From the NCBI GenBank assembly GCA_026770585.1, contig MU646434.1, positions 726,788 through 738,716 on the forward strand: a stretch of 11,929 nucleotides of DNA. Direction: 5' to 3'. Position 1 is the stretch's first letter. Each line of letters opens with the position of its first letter. Of this stretch, positions 10,701 to 11,929 are shown one piece after another. The translations under genes and the position numbers were made by a program. The stretch is from Baffinella frigidus (lineage: Eukaryota; Cryptophyceae; Cryptomonadales; Baffinellaceae). The notes under the pieces were generated by a model. The model worked only from the letters and a program-made list of their open reading frames with translations, was not told where the DNA came from and did no database searches.

Positions 10701-11929
10701 GGCAGGTTCTTAGCTCTGTCTCAGTAAAATCGGGCTCGTCATTTTCTCGGATTGCACGGTAAAAGTTGACGATTTTTTCCAGGGAGATTAACTTTTGAGG
10801 AGCAAATGATGAGCCCTTACTGAAACAGAGCTAGAGGTTGTGTACCACGATGATGCCCACTGAACCATTCGTTAGGAGAGAAACGTGTGTTTATTCCAGA
10901 TTGAACCCAACATGGACACCATGTATTCCCTTCTGTGAAGGCCTTGTAAGACTGGGACCTAACTCGTTGGCTCCGCGCCGCAGCTACGCAACCAAGAGGG
11001 AGACCCCCCAACTCCCCACGGATAAGTATTCAGAAGCCGCGATCGATTTCGCGAACCTCTTTCCCTCTCCTACCACTCGTGTGTATACGTATACGTCAAC
11101 ACAATGCACTCATATTGACAACGTAAGGTGTCAGTCAATCATACATATATGTGCGTAACGTATATGAGTAGGGCCTCGCAAATGGTAAACCCTAAACCCC
11201 AAACCCCAAACCCCAAACCCCAAACCCCAAACCCTAAACTCTAAACCCCAAACCCCAAACCCTAAACCCCAAACCCTAAACCCTAACCTTCTCCGCAGCT
11301 ACGCCACCAAGAGGGAGACCCCCCCACTCCCCGCGGACAAGTACTCAGAAGCCGCGATCGATTTCGCGAACCTCTGCCTCTCCAAAGCCTGATATCTAGA
11401 GAGATAGATAGACAGATAGATAGATAGATTGATTGATTGATTGATAGATAGATAGATAGATAGATTGATTGATTGATTGATTGATAGATAGATAGATAGA
11501 TAGAGAGATAGAGAGATAGATAAATAGATAAATATCATCAATTCCGTAATGGGGCTAATTTGTTTGTCCTGCGCCGCAGCTATGCCACCAAGCGCGAGAC
11601 CCCCCAACTCCCCGCGGACAAGTATTCAGAAGCCGCGATCGATTTCGCGAACCTCTGCCTCGCGAAGGACGCCGCCAGCCGCCCGCCCCCCGTGAAGATG
11701 GTACCTGCCCCCCAATGTGGACTCGGTTGGTTTCCCCTACACAGGGGTGACTCGCGAGTAAGGGCACGCACCGCCATAGGGTCCTACGGTAGGGCTGGTC
11801 CTAGGCATAGGGTTGGATGTCTGGGAATAGGGTTTTGATGCCTAGGAGCAAGTATTCAGAAGCCGCGATCGATTTCGCGAACCTCTGCCTTGCGAAGGAC
11901 GCCGCCAGCCGCCCGCCCCCCGTCAAAAT
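1688..11929 (+). CDS. MAP kinase kinase-like (STE7 family) protein kinase, at least 13 exons, 3' end beyond window
   Basis: Whole-gene entry; exons are listed separately. The spliced product is a dual-specificity kinase of the type that phosphorylates the TxY loop of MAP kinases. In order it shows a SITLDDL-like lead (GITLDDLTMDKELGRGASS), VACK lysine, HRDMKPANCL catalytic loop, DFGSS, an activation segment ending TGTTRYMSPERL, DVWCAG, a GDHPY motif and ASRPPP (subdomain XI Arg). YMSPER, the VPEP-like turn before helix E and the ITLDDL lead favour MAPKK over MAPKKK. The third loop glycine is Ser (GRGASS), which is unusual. The twelve junctions keep phase over 1005 nt (335 codons). The alpha-C Glu is probably in VAEMQFLK. 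The C-terminus after VKM is not in the window. The main doubt is which of several duplicate exons is used, and whether the locus is functional or a decaying copy. Confidence 0.85.
1774..1893 (+). CDS. Kinase exon 2, N-terminal region
   Basis: The exon lies between TCTGCAG and CTGCAG|GTGCGC. It encodes ESAMKKRPGFKAMVINSEDD and on to VTAGGSLQ. Basic and acidic residues precede the catalytic domain, as in plant MKK N-termini, where a GDLL/V-x-D segment sits just before the kinase domain. ATG 1783 is the alternative start. Reading through the donor stays open to 2064, so intron retention would not stop translation at once, but the read-through lacks kinase features. Confidence 0.7.
2134..2268 (+). 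CDS. Kinase exon 3, glycine-rich loop
   Basis: The exon encodes 45 residues, VRDFHLNKLG through GITLDDLTMDKELGRGASS to THKTTGTK. ITLDDL followed by GRGxSSxV and HKTTGT closely follows the beta1-beta2 layout of MAPKKs. The acceptor is CCCCAAG and the donor AAG|GTGTTC. The sequence AGGTGCG occurs at both edges of the preceding intron (1892-1898 and 2132-2138), resembling a target-site duplication around that intron. Confidence 0.88.
2330..2479. repeat. Inverted repeat with 64-bp arms and nested palindromes
   Basis: Arms 2330-2393 and 2416-2479 differ at four sites. Each arm holds its own palindrome around AAAACGAGTTCTAGAACTCG. It lies in intron 3 and has no coding potential. It is likely a foldback element. 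Confidence 0.9.
2538..2706 (+). pseudogene. Two fragments of the exon 3 end
   Basis: GGTCCACGCACAAGACCACC (2538-2557) and GGACCACCGGGACCAAGGT (2688-2706) resemble the exon 3 end GCCACGCACAAGACCACGGG, CACCAAGGT. They lie in intron 3 between hairpins. Confidence 0.6.
2729..2870. repeat. Inverted repeat with about 51-bp arms
   Basis: Arms begin CTTATCCGGGGAAACCTG and end CAGGTTT-like GGTTTCCCCGGATAAAG, with GATGGCAAGGAAAATTACT near the loop. Only a few mismatches. Confidence 0.85.
2872..2958. repeat. Adjacent inverted repeat with about 27-bp arms
   Basis: TCTGGGCTCCTC...ACATTTAGAT pairs with ATCTAAATGT...GAGGAGCCCAGA. It directly abuts the previous hairpin. The TCTGGGCTC end is shared with the introner-like element at 7957. 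Confidence 0.8.
3177..3230 (+). CDS. Kinase exon 4, beta3 lysine
   Basis: The exon encodes VACKMLTNVHDKELRKQL. VACK carries the ATP-anchoring lysine. The acceptor TTCTTCTGCAG is a classic pyrimidine tract plus CAG, and the donor is CTG|GTCAAC. The frame is phase 0 on both sides. Confidence 0.85.
3231..3428 (+). repeat. Intron 4, made end to end of telomere-like heptamers
   Basis: This 198-nt intron runs from GTCAACCCTAAACCC to AAACCAG. Apart from the terminal dinucleotides it is almost wholly CCCTAAA, CCCCAAA and, in its last third, CACAAAC heptamers. No non-repeat core is visible. Confidence 0.85.
3429..3491 (+). CDS. Kinase exon 5 (copy 1 of 6), helix C region
   Basis: The exon is 63 nt and encodes VAEMQFLKPLLRENPCPFLI plus Q. 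It corresponds to helix C and beta4 of a MAPKK (the position of QELKINQSSQCPYVV in plant MKKs). The acceptor AAACCAG is formed by a variant of the heptamer repeat that fills the preceding intron. The donor CAG|GTTGCGAGCC is shared by the later copies. This copy has an intact acceptor, frame and donor, so it is the preferred exon. Confidence 0.85.
3626..3654 (+). pseudogene. Exon 5 copy 2, 5'-truncated
   Basis: From GCGAAAATCCC to CATCCAG this matches the second half of exon 5 with two substitutions and keeps the donor CAG|GTTTCGAGCC. The first half is replaced by the right end of an inverted-repeat element (GACTGAGACAG). Confidence 0.75.
3753..3809 (+). CDS. Exon 5 copy 3, near-complete and possibly usable
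   Basis: These 57 nt are identical to 3435-3491, suggesting recent duplication or gene conversion. An acceptor GACTTTTGAG directly before ATGCAG (exon from 3756) would be in phase 0 and give MQFLKPLLRENPCPFLIQ, three residues shorter than copy 1. That acceptor comes from the end of a GTTGAC element. The donor CAG|GTTTCG is intact. Use is unproven. Confidence 0.6.
3962..4011 (+). pseudogene. Exon 5 copy 4, 11-nt internal deletion
   Basis: The match runs GCCGAAATACAG...CATTCAG, with 11 nt missing after AAGCC, which shifts the frame. The donor is CAG|GTTTCGAGCC. Confidence 0.7.
4141..4203 (+). pseudogene. Exon 5 copy 5, diverged full-length
   Basis: This copy is exactly 63 nt and open, reading VGQAEFLRPLLRENPCPFRI plus Q. 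The base before GTCGG is not an AG at the homologous place (GGATA|GTCGG), so the normal acceptor is lost. The nearest in-phase AG is GCAGAG|TTC. It sits inside a block repeated exactly 300 bp downstream. Confidence 0.65.
4441..4503 (+). pseudogene. Exon 5 copy 6, diverged full-length
   Basis: This copy is 63 nt and open, reading VGQAEFLRPLLRENPCPFLI plus Q, with the donor CAG|GTTTCGAGCC. Like copy 5 it has GATA before GTCGG instead of an acceptor, so inclusion would need the internal GCAGAG|TTC site (48 nt, in phase). It could be a minor alternative exon or a relic. Confidence 0.6.
4907..4950 (+). pseudogene. Possible very diverged exon 6 copy
   Basis: After CTCCTCAG the frame reads VCDGYAGDETACIP, which lines up with VFDAYFDDDKTYI with one codon missing. 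The similarity is weak and could be chance. Confidence 0.3.
5000..5070 (+). pseudogene. Exon 6 copy, 3'-degenerate
   Basis: The copy has the acceptor CGGCAG and an open frame VFDAYFDDDETYIVLEFC, then diverges (HNSVQY) to an in-frame stop at 5071. The half encoding GALDVCLA is missing and no donor occurs at the homologous place. Confidence 0.65.
5141..5226 (+). pseudogene. Exon 6 copy split by about 43 bp of foreign sequence
   Basis: GTGTTCGATGCGTATTTCGA (5141-5160) matches the exon start after CCGGCAG. The match resumes with ACATACATCGTGCTCGAGTT near 5206. The bases between are unrelated. Confidence 0.6.
5284..5385 (+). CDS. Kinase exon 6, beta5, hinge and helix D
   Basis: The exon is 102 nt and phase 0, encoding VFDAYFDDDKTYIVLEFCDN and GALDVCLAKHGPVP. 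It matches the MAPKK stretch with a beta5 strand, the acidic hinge, GxL and the IPEP-like turn. The acceptor CCCTACAG comes from the CCCGAAA/CCCTAAA repeat before it. The donor CCG|GTACCC is followed by an 83-bp tandem duplication. It is the only copy with both splice sites and a complete frame. Confidence 0.85.
5386..5554 (+). repeat. Tandem duplication of an ~84-bp unit starting at the exon 6 donor
   Basis: Two units, 5386-5468 and 5469-5554, both start GGTACCCCTCTTA or its one-base shift and each contains a GTTGAC element followed by GGAAAAG/GCGCCCGG. The donor-like GGTACC is therefore duplicated too. Confidence 0.75.
5588..5671 (+). pseudogene. Exon 6 copy, 5'-truncated, good donor
   Basis: GAT GAT AAC GAG begins the match and the frame reads DDNEAYIVLEFCDNGALDVC to GPVP, with donor CCG|GTACTG. 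The first eight or so codons are missing. The nearest acceptor (ACAG at 5583-5586) leaves one extra base, so it cannot join exon 5 in phase. Confidence 0.65.
5689..5890. repeat. G-rich degenerate telomere-like and minisatellite tract
   Basis: GGGTTTAGGGTACAGGGTGC motifs pass into a repeat of GGGAAAGGGAAAGGGTTTAA and CCGTGAATCGGTGTA. It is G-rich on the sense strand, opposite to nearly all other heptamer tracts in this gene. Confidence 0.75.
5900..5972 (+). pseudogene. Decayed exon 6-end/exon 7 copy without an intron
   Basis: GGCCCTGTCCCGGGAG resembles the end of exon 6 (GGCCCTGTTCCG). It runs directly into GCCAGCGTT...TTGCTCGGC...CCTACATTGTG, which resembles exon 7 with changes. No intron separates the two parts. 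The similarity is patchy. Confidence 0.4.
5975..6205. repeat. C-rich heptamer tract (CCCTCAA, CCCTAAA, CCCTAAG)
   Basis: A degenerate array of seven-base units reaches the acceptor of exon 7a. The acceptor CCCTAAGCAG is itself a heptamer variant. Confidence 0.85.
6209..6277 (+). CDS. Kinase exon 7a, helix E (alternative copy)
   Basis: The exon is 69 nt and phase 0, encoding KPALSVITRMVLLGLSYLFR plus QSI. It matches the MAPKK helix E (LSAICRQVLxGLxYLH). The acceptor is AAGCAG and the donor ATC|GTGCGC. It differs from 7b at three residues (K/E, L/F, F/Y). Either copy joins exon 6 and exon 8 in frame; using both would also keep frame but duplicate helix E. Confidence 0.7.
6297..6480. repeat. 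AT-rich minisatellite of ACATGTATAGACTATACAA-like units
   Basis: Irregular repeats of TGTATAGACTATACAA and ACTACATGTA lie between exons 7a and 7b. TATAGACTATA is nearly self-complementary, so the tract can form cruciforms or hairpins. Confidence 0.8.
6502..6570 (+). CDS. Kinase exon 7b, helix E (alternative copy)
   Basis: The exon is 69 nt and phase 0, encoding EPALSVITRMVFLGLSYLYR plus QSI. Joined to exon 6 it gives GPVPEPAL, matching the IPEP motif of plant MKKs better than 7a does, so I favour 7b as the main form. The acceptor is CCTAAGCAG and the donor ATC|GTACGC. Confidence 0.75.
6572..6901. repeat. CACTAAA then CCCTAAA heptamer array filling the intron
   Basis: About 325 bp of seven-base units reach the acceptor AAACCAG of exon 8. 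The tract begins as CACTAAA and becomes nearly perfect CCCTAAA. Confidence 0.9.
6902..6946 (+). CDS. Kinase exon 8, catalytic loop
   Basis: The exon encodes VHRDMKPANCLIDAQ in 45 nt. HRD carries the catalytic Asp, K the phosphate-contacting Lys and N the metal-binding Asn. The acceptor AAACCAG is a heptamer derivative and the donor is CAG|GTTGGA. Confidence 0.9.
6947..7096. repeat. CCCTAGA and CACTAGA heptamer tract
   Basis: The intron starts with CCCCAAACCCTAGA and continues as CCCTAGA and CACTAGA units up to the exon 8 partial copy. This G-containing variant is confined to this interval. Confidence 0.85.
7097..7125 (+). pseudogene. Exon 8 partial copy (3' two-thirds)
   Basis: AGCCCGCCAACTGTCTCATC and GATGCCCAG match exon 8 with one change and end at donor CAG|GTGCTG. 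The HRD part is absent. Confidence 0.75.
7228..7442. repeat. Long inverted repeat, 96-bp arms, 23-bp loop
   Basis: Arms 7228-7323 and 7347-7442 are reverse complements with three mismatches by eye. The outer ends are TTGTAGAGCGGG/CCCGCTCTACAA, and weaker complementarity continues outward. The transcript would form a very stable hairpin. It resembles a foldback or MITE-type element inside the intron before exon 9 and codes for nothing recognisable. Confidence 0.9.
7575..7641 (+). CDS. Kinase exon 9, DFG motif
   Basis: The exon encodes GVCKISDFGSSKKLGDEGLK then SP plus one base. DFG binds metal. DFGSSKKL differs from the DFGVSxxL usual in MAPKKs. The acceptor GACAAACAG is preceded by an open stretch, so the exon may start earlier; joined at 7575 it gives LIDAQGVCKISDFG as expected. 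The donor is CCAG|GTGAAT, phase 1. Confidence 0.85.
7642..7788. repeat. CCCTAAA heptamer array
   Basis: Begins right after the exon 9 donor (GTGAATAAACACCAAACCC) and is nearly perfect CCCTAAA to about 7780. Confidence 0.9.
7803..7956. repeat. Repeated exon 9 donor fragments, CCCTGCA array and perfect 32-bp palindrome
   Basis: TTCAAGTCGCCAGGTTTG (7802-7819) copies the exon 9 end and donor. CCCTGCA heptamers follow (7822-7893). A perfect palindrome then lies at 7925-7956, with arms AACCTGGCGACTTCAG and CTGAAGTCGCCAGGTT. Its arms are head-to-head copies of the same donor fragment. Confidence 0.85.
7822..7893. repeat. CCCTGCA heptamer array
   Basis: About ten CCCTGCA units, one with CATCCTG. 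Another intron-specific heptamer variant. Confidence 0.9.
7957..8095. mobile_element. Introner-like element with long terminal inverted repeats and AGGTT target duplication
   Basis: The left end CTAGCTCTGCCTCGGTTACT pairs with the right end AACTGAGGCAGAGCTAA, and the match extends about 30 bp (TCTGGGCTCTTC/GAAGAGCCCAGA). AGGTT flanks both sides (7952-7956 and 8096-8100). Because AGGT is a splice junction motif, removing GTT...AAAG would restore the target exactly, the pattern described for introner elements. It is non-autonomous: about 139 bp with no coding capacity. Confidence 0.8.
8164..8240. repeat. Tandem ~35-bp repeat, about 2.5 units
   Basis: Units share ATTAGTCAACCTGCCACGAA and GAACAAGCG(T/C)TG. 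The last unit ends GTTAGTCAACCGTGG. No coding sense. Confidence 0.7.
8391..8553. repeat. Near-perfect AACAAAC heptamer array
   Basis: About 23 uninterrupted seven-base units. Flanks are other heptamer variants: CACTAAA on the left, CACCAAA and CACTAAA on the right (8554-8625). Confidence 0.95.
8647..8692 (+). CDS. Kinase exon 10, activation segment
   Basis: With one base from exon 9 it encodes GVGESDFAETFTGTT plus CG of the next codon. Joined to exon 11 it gives FTGTTRYMSPERL, matching the VGTxxYMSPER segment of MAPKKs. Ser and Thr in SDFAET are candidates for phosphorylation by a MAPKKK. The acceptor is TGTCAG and the donor ACG|GTGCCC. Confidence 0.85.
8693..9332 (+). other. Intron 10, mostly non-repetitive
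   Basis: Short CCCGAAA repeats occur at 8697-8718 and degenerate TTTAGCG/GGGTTAG units near 8860 and 9140-9170. A GCAG|GTACCTCACG at about 9227 looks like a clipped exon 11 start. At 9284-9330 a mini inverted repeat (GAAAATTGACGG/CCGTCAACTTTC) ends right at the acceptor. I see nothing else. Confidence 0.6.
9333..9397 (+). CDS. Kinase exon 11, substrate-binding P+1 loop to helix F
   Basis: The exon encodes (R)YMSPERLKGERYSWPADVW then CA plus G. YMSPER is the MAPKK form of the APE motif, and DVW carries the conserved helix F Asp. The acceptor CAACTTTCAG is the end of a GTTGAC mini-element. The donor is GCTG|GTACTA, phase 1. Confidence 0.9.
9410..9496. repeat. CCCGAAA heptamer array
   Basis: Starts 12 bp after the exon 11 donor; units CCCGAAA and CCGGAAC. 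Confidence 0.85.
9506..9523 (+). pseudogene. Exon 11 end fragment
   Basis: CGACGTCTGGTGCGCTGG is identical to the exon end, but the donor GT is changed to CA (GGCACC). A further fragment, GTCTGGTGCGCGGGTAC, lies at 9864-9880. Confidence 0.75.
9759..9850. repeat. Short inverted repeat GTGGAACAGCCC/GGGCTGTTCCAC
   Basis: Arms of about 15 bp (GTGGAACAGCCCGC and GCGGGGCTGTTCCAC) bracket a G+C-rich stretch with no convincing coding. It may be a degenerate element. The surrounding 9530-9980 also holds a diverged repeat (CAAGCTGCCC at about 9568 and 9959) and nothing else I recognise. Confidence 0.55.
9985..10028 (+). pseudogene. Exon 11 second half copy
   Basis: GAGCGAGCGATACTCGTGGC and GCGTTTGGTGCGCGGGTAC resemble exon 11 with several changes. 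GGGTACCTAATTA mirrors the true donor region GGTACTAATTA. Confidence 0.7.
10032..10120. repeat. CCCGAAA/CCCGGAA heptamer tract
   Basis: Degenerate CCCGAAA units follow the exon 11 copy; the same family returns at 10268-10318. The interval between has no clear feature. Confidence 0.8.
10324..10379 (+). pseudogene. Exon 12 copy a, 3'-truncated
   Basis: After TTGACAG it reads (G)MVMLESSFGHHPYKVYF, a diverged copy of exon 12, then runs into AT-rich sequence. GTC after AAG (AAG|GTCTAC) could act as a donor, but this would drop the EEDGSFMAML part. Confidence 0.65.
10383..10450. repeat. TA dinucleotide-rich tract
   Basis: (TA)n with GTATATA interruptions between the two exon 12 copies. Confidence 0.85.
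10496..10583 (+). CDS. Kinase exon 12, helices F-G
   Basis: With one base from exon 11 it encodes GMIMLELAFGDHPYKVYF, GEEDGSFMAML and GA of the next codon. GxxxLExxxGxxPY is the MAPKK helix F/G signature. The acceptor is TCCACAG. The donor GA|GTACTC is phase 2 and joins exon 13 as LDYATK, which matches the AIVDxP position of plant MKKs. Confidence 0.82.
10572..10695. repeat. Tandem copy of exon 12 end and downstream flank
   Basis: GGCCATGCTCGAGTACTCCC (from 10572) recurs as GGCCATGCTTGAGTATCCCC (from 10636). GGGATGGTTGAC recurs as GGGACGGTTGAC about 63 bp later. Confidence 0.7.
10709..10834. mobile_element. Second introner-like element, AGGTT target duplication
   Basis: The left end CTTAGCTCTGTCTCAGTAAA pairs with the right end TTACTGAAACAGAGCTAG, extending through GGGCTCGTCATTT/AAATGATGAGCCC. 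Flanking AGGTT occurs at 10704-10708 and 10835-10839. It shares its ends with the element at 7957 and has a central GTTGAC...TTAACTTTTG stem. It lies in the intron between exons 12 and 13. Confidence 0.8.
10984..11060 (+). pseudogene. Exon 13 copy a, 3'-truncated
   Basis: After CGCCGCAG it reads (C)YATKRETPQLPTDKYSEAAI to FANL and then diverges (FPSPTTR). The start phase matches exon 12. No donor at the homologous place. Confidence 0.7.
11186..11290. repeat. CCCCAAA/CCCTAAA heptamer array
   Basis: Seven-base units up to the acceptor CTTCTCCGCAG of exon 13 copy b. Confidence 0.85.
11299..11392 (+). CDS. Exon 13 copy b, possible alternative terminal exon
   Basis: It has a good acceptor (CTCCGCAG), the right phase, and an open frame YATKRETPPLPADKYSEAAI to DFANLCLSKA, then an in-frame TGA at 11390. 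If spliced from exon 12 it would end the kinase before the subdomain XI Arg. It may be an alternative end or a truncated duplicate. Confidence 0.45.
11393..11534. repeat. GATA/GATT tetranucleotide microsatellite in alternating blocks
   Basis: Blocks of (GATA)n alternate with (GATT)4-5 twice, then GAGATA and AAATAGATA variants. The minus-strand reading frame through it is repeat-driven. Confidence 0.95.
11580..11700 (+). CDS. Kinase exon 13 (copy c), C-lobe end
   Basis: The exon encodes (C)YATKRETPQLPADKYSEAAI, DFANLCLAKDAASRPPPVKM. Arg in ASRPP is the subdomain XI arginine that holds the APE/SPE Glu. The acceptor is GCGCCGCAG, and the donor ATG|GTACCT is phase 0. It is the only copy with both sites and the full domain, so I use it in the model. 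The following exon, with the C-terminal tail and any MAPK-docking site, is outside the window. Confidence 0.82.
11846..11929 (+). CDS. Exon 13 copy d, runs off the window
   Basis: After CCTAG the sequence GAGCAAGTATTCAGAAGCC follows copy c, nearly identical through ASRPPPVK. Starting at 11846 it has the same phase as exon 13, so exon 12 could join it as LESKYSEA, skipping about 14 residues. Its end is not seen. The 145-bp spacer 11701-11845 has TAGGG-rich degenerate sequence only. Confidence 0.5.

Noticed and set aside
11299-11607. Minus-strand open frame rich in LSIYLSIN
   Set aside because: A translation of the GATA/GATT microsatellite.

Overview
The window looks like nuclear DNA of a protist, probably an alga. 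Coding sequence is broken into short exons with GT...AG borders, and most introns are filled with telomere-like heptamers (CCCTAAA and variants). The Arabidopsis-type telomere unit fits plants, green algae, dinoflagellates, chromerids and several other algal groups. The strong AG|G acceptor context and GT-starting exons are reminiscent of dinoflagellates, but every donor I use is GT and I find no spliced-leader relic. I cannot name the lineage.

The dominant gene is on the + strand. It is a MAP kinase kinase-like (STE7-type) protein kinase in at least 13 exons from 1688 to the right edge, with its 3' end outside the window. Splicing 1688-1717, 1774-1893, 2134-2268, 3177-3230, 3429-3491, 5284-5385, one of 6209-6277 or 6502-6570, 6902-6946, 7575-7641, 8647-8692, 9333-9397, 10496-10583 and 11580-11700 gives 1005 nt, 335 codons, with no frame break. 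All the key kinase motifs appear in order: GRGASS, VACK, HRDMKPAN, DFG, activation loop, YMSPERL, DVW and the subdomain XI Arg.

The most striking property is exon 'stuttering'. From the glycine-loop exon onward, most exons are followed by whole or partial extra copies of themselves in the next intron, in gene order: six for exon 5, about five for exon 6, two or three for exon 7, two for exon 8, four for exon 11, two for exon 12 and four for exon 13. Some copies are open and in phase (possible alternative exons); others are clipped or frameshifted.

The introns also hold short inverted-repeat elements. Two (7957-8095 and 10709-10834) have long terminal inverted repeats and AGGTT flanking duplications, the structure expected of introner elements. 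A 41-bp element ending AAGTTGAC/GTCAACTT occurs about eight times, in both orientations. Long hairpins with 50-96 bp arms lie at 2330-2479, 2729-2870 and 7228-7442.

The left 1.3 kb seems to hold parts of a second, minus-strand gene. There is one convincing exon (979-1209), a small exon (128-173) with repeated fragments of itself, and a G-rich heptamer array at the very edge. I do not recognise this gene. The two genes would be divergent, with starts in the 1.2-1.7 kb interval.
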